Shown: piece after piece, positions 34,451-42,317 of the stretch
Numbering within the stretch: position 1 is the stretch's first letter
How the letters are laid out: each line of letters starts with the position of its first letter
Source: Candidatus Pacearchaeota archaeon
GTDB taxonomy: Archaea; Nanobdellota; Nanobdellia; Pacearchaeales; GW2011-AR1
Length of the DNA stretch: 47,241 nt
Reading direction: 5' to 3'
Assembly (NCBI GenBank): GCA_023133415.1
Contig: JAGLWM010000007.1
Coordinates: 1-47,241, forward strand
Notes under the pieces: generated by a model
Database searches by the model: none
What the model saw: the letters and a program-made list of their open reading frames with translations, nothing else
What the model was told of the DNA's origin: nothing
Program-made: the position numbers and the translations under genes

Positions 34451-35131
34451 ATGAAAAAACTGATTTTGTTACTGACAACGATAATGTTTGGCTTCGTAGT
34501 AGGCTTGGTTCCGGCATTTGGAGCAGAAGATAATTCCGAAAATAAAGGAAAGGGGTCATCCACATTAATTATTCTGAAAAATGACCTCGCGAAAACCAAA
34601 GAAGGCGAAAGCTATCACAAGCAATCGGTGACCATCTACTGTCATAATGGCAACTGGTTCGGTGGCGGATTGAGTGCAACTGTTAAACCAACGCACGATT
34701 ATGCCGAAGTAAACCCATTCTTTACAGTAAATAAAGGACCTTTATATTTGCTGGGAGGCCTTTCTACAAACAGCTCCGGAAATGACTACGCTCAAGCCGG
34801 TATCTGGTATATCGACAAATTCGGCAAAATCGCAACCTTTTTCATCCTGAAAAATTATTGGAATATTGCCGGAGAGTCAACTGACTATCTGGATGCCTTT
34901 TTGGAACTGGAATATCCCCTTGGCAAAAAATTTTATGCCGGGATAGACCTTGATTATTGCCACTATTGGCAGGATGAAAACCACTATTTCTATTTCATTG
35001 GTCCCTACGCTGGGTATAAAATTTTGGACAACCTTTCAGTTTACCTGCGTCTGTCTCGCGGCTGGAATATCGTAGAGGACCAATCCAACAGAACTGACAA
35101 TATCAGGACCGGACTTGAAATAAGTTTTTAG
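34451..35131 (+). CDS. Outer-membrane-type beta-barrel protein, 226 aa
   Basis: Cleavable bacterial-style signal peptide (MKKLILLLTTIMFGFVVGLV, cut after FGA), then alternating aromatic/polar strands (WFGGGLSATVKPTHDY, KKFYAGIDLDYCHYW, YFYFIGPYAGYKIL) ending in GLEISF, with the C-terminal Phe that is the Bam recognition signature of Gram-negative outer-membrane barrels. Shine-Dalgarno aaaggag lies 6 nt before the ATG and an intrinsic-type terminator follows. Such a protein makes little sense in an archaeon with one membrane, so it points to horizontal transfer, a misassembled contig or a lookalike surface protein. Strand count suggests about 8-10 strands. Confidence 0.7.
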   Translation: MKKLILLLTTIMFGFVVGLVPAFGAEDNSENKGKGSSTLIILKNDLAKTKEGESYHKQSVTIYCHNGNWFGGGLSATVKPTHDYAEVNPFFTVNKGPLYLLGGLSTNSSGNDYAQAGIWYIDKFGKIATFFILKNYWNIAGESTDYLDAFLELEYPLGKKFYAGIDLDYCHYWQDENHYFYFIGPYAGYKILDNLSVYLRLSRGWNIVEDQSNRTDNIRTGLEISF

Positions 35132-35168
35132 TTTTTGTAGACATTATTCTGCCTGTCTAACTAACCTC

Positions 35169-35212
35169 GAAAAGGAGTCACTCATCCGGGCTCCTTTTCA
35201 AAATTTTTTTAT
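35169..35212 (+). terminator. Intrinsic-type terminator after the beta-barrel gene
   Basis: Stem GAAAAGGAG (35169-35177) / CTCCTTTTC (35191-35199), 13-nt loop, then a run of T at 35204-35210. It has the form of a bacterial rho-independent terminator. Confidence 0.75.
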
Positions 35213-35250
35213 TTCTTACAATCTATATACTCCAATATACTATATTCTAA
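35204..35250 (+). repeat. Island spacer repeat R1
   Basis: Bases 35204-35240 match 37244-37280 with one difference, and 35223-35250 match 37327-37354 with two. Core tatatactccaatatac. It sits directly after a terminator and before the next Shine-Dalgarno-led gene, as a cassette boundary would. Confidence 0.8.
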
Positions 35251-35286
35251 TTATATCATATAATATTTAAAAAAAAGGAGAATGTT

Positions 35287-37179
35287 ATGAAAAAAACTAT
35301 TATCATACTGGCTTTAGTATTTGTTGTTTCAAATATAGTAGAAGCAAGAGTAAAAAGCGATAAATATTCAAAAGCTGAATATATATATTTCACACAGGGG
35401 AAAAATATAACCAATCTTAATACGCAACTGCCGGCAAAAAAAGGATTATCGGGAAATGAAAAAAATAATCAAATAAAGTCAGTAGGAAACTATCAGAAAA
35501 AGGAAGATGCTCCAAGAACACATTTAGATGTTAGAGTTAGAATAGAGTTACGCAAAAATATTTTAGAGGTATTTTATAATACTAAACCGAATCTGCAAAA
35601 CATAAATTGGAAAATTCCGATATCTCAACAACTGTTTCAAGAGGCTATATCGGAAACCCATGTATATTTAGTATTTCCTAAAAAATTAATTATTACCAAT
35701 GAAATGCAAAGTATATGTGCGATAGATAATATAACAGAAAAGAATGTATCTTTATCTGCGTGTTCTTCGGAAAATACGGAGTTGTCTAAACTTCTCAGAA
35801 AATACAATGCTTTCAAAGAAGGAACCCATGAGCTAACTAAAGACGAAAGAACCCAGCTAGAAAGGACATTTGATAATGTCACCGATTCCACAGGTAAATA
35901 TGGAAAGATAGCCAAGTGGATAAAAACCGGAATAAAATGGAGTATGAAAAAACAAGAAAAAAAGAGAATTTTAAAGCTCCAAGAAAAATATGGAAGTAAC
36001 TACGTCATCTACAAGATTCCTTTTTATGTGCCAGAGGGTATTTCTATGTCTTATTCTCACACCGGAAGAGTGATAAAGTTCCTTTTTGATACTTCAAAGT
36101 TAGATAGATCTGATAAAATTTTCGTGGAGATTCCTAGACTTAGTTTTGAAGTAAATACTGCCGGAGCAATAAGGCGAGCGAGCTTGGAAGAGCTGGCTTA
36201 TGAAATAACAGTTGAGCCATATACCTTACCCGAACCAGATTATACGGTAGAATCACTTTATGGAGAATGGGAAGAAGTAATAAGCTCTTATCATCATCAA
36301 GCAATCACAAAAAGATATCCATCACAACACAATTATATAAACCGCCTAACAATATCTAAAAACCGCATTCAACAACAGCAAACTATTCGCGGAAAAATAG
36401 TCAAGACCAATGAATGTGGAATTATAAATCAGTATAAAAACAAAAATACAGAATATATAATGCGGGTAGAGGACAAAGGAACTAGTTATTCTTATTTCAC
36501 AATTATCAGTTGTGATATAATAACGTACGAAGAAAGCACATTCAAAAGAGTTGGAACGCAAGAAAAAGTAGCATTAATAGATCAAATTGTCGGAACATGG
36601 GAATTCATTGCAGGAAAATCTGATTCGGTTAAAATCAAAATATATAGAAGCTCATTGTTTTTCGAAAAAACCAGTTTTTCTACATTCTTCAATAAACTCA
36701 AAACGACAACTAGTGAACTCAAAATTATAAAAACCACAAAGATTGATAATGTGTATTTCATTAAAATGATTTATGCCAAAAAAGGCCGTCATGGGAAAAT
36801 AATTCCGCAAATTTTTACCATTAAAATAAAAAATAAAAATATTATTTACATTTCCGAACTATCCATACAATTAAGGCGTCAAACGAGTTATCAAACTCAA
36901 AAACCAAAAAATCCTGTTCCTATAGGATTCACTACATTAACATACATCCGTGAAGATTGTAACATTATGCGTATGGAATTAAAAAACGACGGCACATTTT
37001 CTACAGGCAATGAACAAATCGAAGGAGACTATAAGGTAAAAGGAATCAGTGGGAGGTATAAGGTAAAAGGAGATACTATTATCCTCACAACAAAAAGTAG
37101 AAATACAACTATGAAAGTTAAAATTAAAGATAACTTTCTTATAGATTCCGATGGCACCCGTTGGATAAGAGTAGAATAG
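35287..37179 (+). CDS. Secreted protein with lipocalin-like C-terminal repeats, 630 aa
   Basis: Signal peptide MKKTIIILALVFVVSNIVEA. The N-terminal ~280 residues are mixed; the rest contains repeated units that open with a GxW pattern (ESLYGEWEEVISS; DQIVGTWEFIAGKS) and strands ending in SDGTRWIRVE, resembling small lipocalin-like or calycin folds. An internal near-duplication (DYKVKG / RYKVKG) is visible near the C-terminus. Shine-Dalgarno aaggag lies 6 nt before the ATG and a strong terminator follows 9 nt after the stop. Function unknown; exported in its original host by signal-peptide logic. Confidence 0.7.
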   Translation: MKKTIIILALVFVVSNIVEARVKSDKYSKAEYIYFTQGKNITNLNTQLPAKKGLSGNEKNNQIKSVGNYQKKEDAPRTHLDVRVRIELRKNILEVFYNTKPNLQNINWKIPISQQLFQEAISETHVYLVFPKKLIITNEMQSICAIDNITEKNVSLSACSSENTELSKLLRKYNAFKEGTHELTKDERTQLERTFDNVTDSTGKYGKIAKWIKTGIKWSMKKQEKKRILKLQEKYGSNYVIYKIPFYVPEGISMSYSHTGRVIKFLFDTSKLDRSDKIFVEIPRLSFEVNTAGAIRRASLEELAYEITVEPYTLPEPDYTVESLYGEWEEVISSYHHQAITKRYPSQHNYINRLTISKNRIQQQQTIRGKIVKTNECGIINQYKNKNTEYIMRVEDKGTSYSYFTIISCDIITYEESTFKRVGTQEKVALIDQIVGTWEFIAGKSDSVKIKIYRSSLFFEKTSFSTFFNKLKTTTSELKIIKTTKIDNVYFIKMIYAKKGRHGKIIPQIFTIKIKNKNIIYISELSIQLRRQTSYQTQKPKNPVPIGFTTLTYIREDCNIMRMELKNDGTFSTGNEQIEGDYKVKGISGRYKVKGDTIILTTKSRNTTMKVKIKDNFLIDSDGTRWIRVE

Positions 37180-37188
37180 CCAACCTCA

Positions 37189-37218
37189 AAAAGAGCTCGC
37201 TTCCATAGGAGCTCTTTT
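37189..37218 (+). terminator. Intrinsic-type terminator after the 630-aa gene
   Basis: Perfect 10-bp stem AAAAGAGCTC / GAGCTCTTTT around loop GCTTCCATAG, ending in its own T run. The loop and lower stem repeat those of the hairpin at 34342. Confidence 0.8.
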
Positions 37219-37243
37219 GCACCTCCTAAAAATTTTCAATCAC

Positions 37244-37280
37244 TTTTTTTATTTCTTAAAATCTATATACTCCAATATAC
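37244..37280 (+). repeat. Island spacer repeat R2
   Basis: 37-nt copy of R1 with one mismatch, again just downstream of a terminator. Confidence 0.8.
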
Positions 37281-37326
37281 CATATCACAACATATATATC
37301 CCACAATAATTTTTTTTTGTCTCAAC

Positions 37327-37354
37327 CTATATACTCTAATATACTATGTTCTAA
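37327..37354 (+). repeat. Island spacer repeat R3
   Basis: 28-nt partial copy of R1 (two mismatches), in tandem with R2. Confidence 0.7.
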
Positions 37355-37433
37355 TATATATATCACACAATAATCTCCTTTTAAAATTTCAATACCTCAA
37401 ACTAGACTATCCTAAAACAAACATCCATAATAA

Positions 37434-37494
37434 TTGTAACTACTCCCAAGATATGACAATAGAAAACCTTATAAAGTCTAATAACATAAACTAA
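37434..37494 (+). repeat. Right copy of the ~62-nt direct repeat, containing the promoter of the 222-aa gene
   Basis: Matches 33082-33144 at roughly 80 percent. It includes cttataaag (37468-37476), about 25 nt before ATG 37497, so this copy is a working archaeal promoter by position. Confidence 0.75.
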
Positions 37495-37496
37495 TC

Positions 37497-38165
37497 ATGG
37501 CAAAAAAGAAAAAAGAAACAATCAACTTAGAAAAAGTTGTGGACGAGGGAGCATCCTTCACCATAAATGAAATGTCCGATAAAGAAGCAGATCTTTCTAA
37601 AAAAATTCCAATGTGGATTCAAACTTACGTAGCAAAAAACTATGGAGAAGACCAAGCCGAAGCAACATATGAAACCCTACGAAGGGATCCATTAATAGTA
37701 ACTTCCTTAATCTCACAAGCAAAAACAGAACACGAAAATAATTTAATTACAGAAGTAAGAAAAAACCCAAATACACTAGTAAAAGCAATTGATCAAAATT
37801 ATACAATAGGATTAGCGCTACAATTCTTCGGAGATACAGGATACAAAACACTAAAAGAAACAATAGAAAATAACGGAGATGTAAAAAGCGCATTCTCAAA
37901 CGCATTCGAAGGAAATCTATGGAAAAGTATGATAGCAATAACCACACCAGAGGCAGCAAAAAGCGCAGCCAATGGATATGTACAAAGAACAACACAAAGA
38001 GAAATTGTCAAAAACTTATGCGACAAAGAAGGAAAATTTGACACAAGTAAAGCATCTACATACTTAGTAGGCAATATCGAAAAGCAAGAGAAAGACGCAC
38101 AGAATATATCTTACAAAGAACTAGGTCTAGCTTACGCGCAAACAGCAATGTCCCAAAAAGAATAA
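37497..38165 (+). CDS. Hypothetical protein, 222 aa
   Basis: Lys-rich start (MAKKKKETINLEKVVDEG) then an all-helical soluble protein (KIPMWIQTYVAKNYGEDQAE; KNPNTLVKAIDQNYTIGLAL). Family not recognised. It has an archaeal leaderless promoter, and its control region is the one duplicated on the far side of the island. A/A-T-rich codons. It converges on the nucleotidyltransferase gene, 13 nt between stops. Confidence 0.75.
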   Translation: MAKKKKETINLEKVVDEGASFTINEMSDKEADLSKKIPMWIQTYVAKNYGEDQAEATYETLRRDPLIVTSLISQAKTEHENNLITEVRKNPNTLVKAIDQNYTIGLALQFFGDTGYKTLKETIENNGDVKSAFSNAFEGNLWKSMIAITTPEAAKSAANGYVQRTTQREIVKNLCDKEGKFDTSKASTYLVGNIEKQEKDAQNISYKELGLAYAQTAMSQKE

Positions 38166-38178
38166 TTATTATTTCTAA

Positions 38179-39066
38179 CTACTTCTTCTCAATCAACCCA
38201 TCAACCAATCTAGCCATCTCACCTAAAAAATCATCTGCCATCTCAAACCACTTATCCAAATCTTTCCCATTAATCTTCACAACCTCACCATGAATAATCC
38301 TTTTCGCAACCTCATGAATCTCCTCATAATAACCAACAAACTTCTTATTAAGCATTTTCTCTTCTACAAAATACTTCCTTAAAACATGCCCAATCTCTTC
38401 AGGACTAGCTGGCTGAACTCCCTTCGCAATCAAAGCCGCATGAGCCGCATCCGTCATGGTCCAATACAACCCATCAACACTAGCCAACATCGACTGTCTA
38501 GCCCGAGTCAAATGCCCCGGCGCCCTCTGCAAAAGCGTATAAATCGATTCCGGCGTCGACCGAATCTTTCCCTGCTTCAACAAAATCCTCAACGGATTAA
38601 AAAAACCACCATAATCAATCAACGCATCCCCATATCTCAAAACATTAATCACAATCGGATCACCCTTCATCATATCATCCCACCACGTCGACAACTTCAC
38701 CGTGCTAATATGCAACGACTTCCGATAAGGATTAGCAACAATCAACTTCCCCAACTCCTCACGATACCACGCAATCAACTCCTCATCCCACCGAACCGAC
38801 ACATCATCAATAATCACAATAATATCAATATCAGACTCCGGAGTCGAAACCCTCTTGGCCGACGACCCAAACAAAACAACCGACTTAATCATCTGATCAA
38901 ACTTCTCATAAACCTTCATCGCAAAATCTGCAGCAATCTCACGCTCACCCGCAATCTTCAAAGTCGGAACAACGTCACGCATCTTTTTCGTAATCCTAAT
39001 CCCTGAAGTTCGCAATTTGGAACCTGCCAAACGACCAACACCCTTCTTCTTAACAACCTTCACCAT
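38179..39066 (-). CDS. Nucleotidyltransferase-fold protein with helical HEPN-like domain, 295 aa
   Basis: Polymerase-beta-type core VVLFGSSAKRVSTPESDIDIIV (GSS 67-69, DxD 79/81) after a basic N-terminus (VVKKKGVGRLAGSKLRTSG). Then GGFFNPLRILLKQGKIRSTP leads into a helical domain with DAAHAALIAKGVQPASPEEI, which looks like the HEPN fold. It is a single-chain version of what is usually a two-gene MNT/HEPN arrangement, and a shorter paralogue of the 24019 protein. Conserved-type codons suggest a resident gene. Adenylyl or nucleotidyl transfer to an unknown partner is inferred. Confidence 0.8.
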   Translation of the reverse strand: MVKVVKKKGVGRLAGSKLRTSGIRITKKMRDVVPTLKIAGEREIAADFAMKVYEKFDQMIKSVVLFGSSAKRVSTPESDIDIIVIIDDVSVRWDEELIAWYREELGKLIVANPYRKSLHISTVKLSTWWDDMMKGDPIVINVLRYGDALIDYGGFFNPLRILLKQGKIRSTPESIYTLLQRAPGHLTRARQSMLASVDGLYWTMTDAAHAALIAKGVQPASPEEIGHVLRKYFVEEKMLNKKFVGYYEEIHEVAKRIIHGEVVKINGKDLDKWFEMADDFLGEMARLVDGLIEKK

Positions 39067-39106
39067 CTTTTCATTAATACATAGTAATTATATTTTATAA
39101 AGATGA

Positions 39107-40888
39107 CTATTTATCTTGTCCCCTAATCCCATACTTTCTCCAAATACGCCCAAACTTAAAATTCTTCTTAATTTCGTCCAAACTACCCTCTGCCACAACC
39201 TTTCCCCTTTCAAACATATAAATATAATCAAACCTACCAAGAAGATGCAATCTATGTATAGACGATATGATTGTCTTATTTCTGAACTTCTCGAAAATAC
39301 TATCATGAATCTTCATCTCATTCAAACTATCAACACTACTAGTCGGCTCGTCCAACAAAACAATATCACTTTTTCTCGCAGCAAGTAATCCCCGAGCCAA
39401 CGCAAGCCTCTGCTTTTCTCCGCCACTCAAAGAAACCCCCTTCTCAAGAACATTGGTGCTCAAGCCCTTATCTAATCTATCAATAACATCACCAAATCTA
39501 GCCATCTTAACTACCTCATCCAAATCTTCTTTACTCGTTTTCAAATCCATTGTTATATTATACCTAATAGTATTGTTGAAAATCTCAGGGTCCTGCGGAA
39601 TCAAAGTAACATCTCGTTTCAATTTATCAATACCATTACTAATTTTTAAGCCATCGACATAAACATCACCTTTGTCCGGAAGATAAAGTCCCCTCAACAA
39701 AGACAAAATAGTACTCTTCCCAGAACCACTCTCTCCAACAAGAGCAATCTTCTGCCCTTTCTTAAACTTGATATTAACTTTATCAAGATTACTTCTCTCA
39801 GCAGAATTGTCATAAACAAAATCTATATTCCTCAGTTCAACCTCCTCCCAGCCATAAGGCAACTTCCCTTTAATTTTTCCCTCTATATTTTCAAACGCCT
39901 CATCAATAGGATACGCCCCCCTAATTCTCGCATCATATTTTGTAATTGTGCCATACCTATTTGCAAATTCAAAAAAAGTATTTCCAACTGTTCTCAAATA
40001 ACCATACAACATATAAAGAGTCCCAATAAGAATAATTCCCTTGCCATAATAATCAGAATATGCCCTATAGCTCAACGCTAACACAGTCATAAGAGATATA
40101 GAAATGCTCGCAAAACTCCATTTAAATTCATTCAGTAGCACACTCTTTTTATTTATCTCACACGCCGCCATAAATTTATCATCAATTTTCCGCGATACTA
40201 TTTTTTTCAAACGCAAAGTGATAACTGTTAAAATATTACTAAGATAATCAAAAATCGCAGAAGAAAGCTTATTGCTATATTTATTTAATTCTTTATAATA
40301 TTTATATAATTTTGTATCAATCTTTATTATTATAAACAAAACTAAAAAAGAAAATATCATTGCAAAAACAGCTATTTTTTTATCTATGAAAAACAAAATT
40401 ATTAAAGAGCCAAAAATATTTAAAACTGCATAAATAACTGAACAAATACCATATTCCGAAAACGAACCGATGGCCTCTCTCCCCCTATTAATCTTATCAA
40501 TTGTATCTCCCGAATGATGGTCTTTATGCCATTTCACAGGCAACTCCAAAACTTTTCTAATTTTTGAATTAGTATAATTTCTCTGAACCTGAAATCCGGT
40601 TAGCTCCTCAAGAATTCTTCCTGCTCCATGAAATATCCAAAATCCAATCGTAAGCGCCAAAAGTATAAAAATCATAAAAATCAATTTCTTCAACTCCGCC
40701 CCTGAACTAATAGTTTGCTGAATTGAATTAAAAATAAGTCCAACAACTAGCGGATTAAGTAAAGATATTGCTCCAGCTATTACAAACAGAGACATGTATA
40801 AAACAAAGATTTTCTTCCGGTCACCTAAATATCTCCACTCTGTTTTAATAACATTCCACAACGGATTTATTCTTTTTTTGTTTTCCAT
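39107..40888 (-). CDS. ABC exporter, fused permease and ATPase (half-transporter), 593 aa
   Basis: An N-terminal six-helix ABC-B type permease (segments such as IFVLYMSLFVIAGAISLLNP, LIFMIFILLALTIGFWIF, IAVFAMIFSFLVLFIII) precedes a nucleotide-binding domain with Walker A GESGSGKST, Q-loop LIPQDPEIFN, signature LSGGEKQRLALARGL, Walker B IVLLDEPTSSVD and the H-loop in SSIHRLHLL. It works as a homodimer or with another half. Substrate (lipid, peptide or drug) not predictable. Single gene; 41 nt from the nucleotidyltransferase start on the same strand. Confidence 0.95.
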   Translation of the reverse strand: MENKKRINPLWNVIKTEWRYLGDRKKIFVLYMSLFVIAGAISLLNPLVVGLIFNSIQQTISSGAELKKLIFMIFILLALTIGFWIFHGAGRILEELTGFQVQRNYTNSKIRKVLELPVKWHKDHHSGDTIDKINRGREAIGSFSEYGICSVIYAVLNIFGSLIILFFIDKKIAVFAMIFSFLVLFIIIKIDTKLYKYYKELNKYSNKLSSAIFDYLSNILTVITLRLKKIVSRKIDDKFMAACEINKKSVLLNEFKWSFASISISLMTVLALSYRAYSDYYGKGIILIGTLYMLYGYLRTVGNTFFEFANRYGTITKYDARIRGAYPIDEAFENIEGKIKGKLPYGWEEVELRNIDFVYDNSAERSNLDKVNIKFKKGQKIALVGESGSGKSTILSLLRGLYLPDKGDVYVDGLKISNGIDKLKRDVTLIPQDPEIFNNTIRYNITMDLKTSKEDLDEVVKMARFGDVIDRLDKGLSTNVLEKGVSLSGGEKQRLALARGLLAARKSDIVLLDEPTSSVDSLNEMKIHDSIFEKFRNKTIISSIHRLHLLGRFDYIYMFERGKVVAEGSLDEIKKNFKFGRIWRKYGIRGQDK

Positions 40889-40944
40889 CTTATATAACTG
40901 ACAATAAAAATTGTCACTTTATTTATTTAAAAGATTTGAGAGTT

Positions 40945-41175
40945 TTAAAGGTTAAGTGAAAGTTTCTTTATTTCATCCAGTCCTGCTGCTAATTCTTCAG
41001 GTTTATGAGCGTCTGTTCCAATTAAAAATTCAATACCCAATTTTTTAGCTTCTTTTAATATTTTTAAACTAGGACATTGTTCATTACAAGGTTTTCTGAA
41101 ACCTGCTGTATTTAAATCAATTTTTATGTTTTTCTCTTTAATTAACTTCAATGTTTTTTGTATTTCTCCTTTATA
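40945..41175 (-). pseudogene. PHP-family phosphatase remnant, C-terminal part
   Basis: KIDLNTAGFRKPCNEQCPSL and IEFLIGTDAHKPEEL match the end of PHP-type histidinol-phosphatases (metal ligands in the GTDAHK motif). The frame opens after a stop at 41176-41178 and has no ATG, so about three quarters of the ~260-aa enzyme is missing. An inverted, independently broken copy lies at 41761-41911. Confidence 0.75.
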
Positions 41176-41271
41176 CTAATTTTCATTTTCCGAAAAATAT
41201 TTTTCATCACCATTCCTTTTATAAAATTTCGTCTAATTATCATTTTATTATTATTAGAAATTCTTTATTTT

Positions 41272-41704
41272 TCATTTTCTTTGAAAAGGAAAATCTTTTG
41301 ATTTTTTATATTTTTTAATAAGATTAAAATTTTCATCAACCGGTTGAGGATCCCTTATTGTATTCCCATCTCACTTATTATATCCGTCCATTTCTTTTAT
41401 CATTCAAATAACCTCTCATAAGATGAGGGAATATTTTATTTGCCTTGTAAATATTTATAGTTCCAACATCAAATTGCGGTTTATATGGCTTGTATTCATC
41501 TTGAATATTTTTCAATTTTTCATTATTTTTTATATCCCTCATATAATCGCATCCGCCACCATATGCAACAGAAAATAAACGAACTTTTTCCACCTCTAAG
41601 ATTCTACACAATTGAGATGCTTCAATTTTTTCAGAAACATCTATAGGTTGACTTATTTTAACACCTGGTGCGTCTTCAATGCTATATCTTATATCAATTT
41701 CCAT
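41272..41704 (-). pseudogene. Hypothetical gene, 108-aa ORF with apparently broken downstream part
   Basis: The intact part, MEIDIRYSIEDAPGVKISQP to YLNDKRNGRI (41378-41704), is unrecognised. Past its stop, another frame continues with protein-like sequence (DGNTIRDPQPVDENFNLIKK to a TGA at 41272) interrupted by one TGA at 41371-41373. Either the gene was longer and decayed, or two unrelated fragments abut. It lies between the two PHP remnants. The ORF alone could still be expressed. Confidence 0.5.
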
Positions 41705-41760
41705 TTTACCTACTTTTTAGTAGTTATCTCTATATTTAAAAGTTTCTATAAAAATAAAAA

Positions 41761-41911
41761 ATAACTCCAATAGATATTAAAACAAGTTTGAAAATATTAA
41801 AAGAAGCTAAAAAAATTAAGTATTGAATTTTTGCTCGGAACAGACGCACATAAACCTAAAGAATTAGAAGCGGAACTAGAAAAAATTTATGATTTATTAG
41901 ATAAGATATAA
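41761..41911 (+). pseudogene. Second PHP-phosphatase remnant, inverted and frameshifted
   Basis: Reads SLKILKEAKK, then after an A7 run (41809-41815) shifts frame to SIEFLLGTDAHKPKELEAEL and ends at TAA 41909. Removing one A restores the frame. It closely parallels the minus-strand remnant at 40945-41175, so the two are copies in inverted orientation about 0.7 kb apart. Confidence 0.7.
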
Positions 41912-41926
41912 AGATTGAAATAATTT

Positions 41927-42232
41927 TCACCCCATCGTAGACTTATGAGCATATAAAAACTTTTTATCATCAACTTTTACTTCAACTTTAATATTAAGAG
42001 AATTTGCTGAACGATGAATTTTAACTAATATGTTTTTTATCCTGCTAAAATCAAAAGATTCAGGCAATCTTTCTTTAAAAAATTCTACGCACATTACATC
42101 AAAAGGATTTTTCTTTTGAATAACATCTGTTACCACATCTTTCTGAATATTTTTATAATAGCCAAACCATATTTGAAAATCCAAATAATTTACCAAATCA
42201 TGCGCAACTCCTTTGATTTTAGTTAGCTTCAT
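41927..42232 (-). CDS. Hypothetical protein, 101 aa
   Basis: MKLTKIKGVAHDLVNYLDFQ onward; soluble alpha/beta sequence ending in a strand-rich half (NILVKIHRSANSLNIKVEVK). Family not recognised. ATG start, clean stop. Codon use is A/T-ending like the remnants beside it, so it may belong to the same acquired segment. Confidence 0.6.
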   Translation of the reverse strand: MKLTKIKGVAHDLVNYLDFQIWFGYYKNIQKDVVTDVIQKKNPFDVMCVEFFKERLPESFDFSRIKNILVKIHRSANSLNIKVEVKVDDKKFLYAHKSTMG

Positions 42233-42317
42233 TCCAAAAACAAAAATTAACTAAACTATATAAAATTTACCAAATTTTGAATTCCAAATCCTTACCTCCC
42301 CTGAACTCTCTTCCCCC

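Larger units (their letters stand above)
37219..37433. other. Noncoding right part of the island
   Basis: AT-rich spacer holding the repeat copies R2 and R3 and no ORF. The segment after the terminator (aaaattttcaatcac, then a T run and atttc) also resembles the DNA after the first hairpin (34381-34404). Confidence 0.5.
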
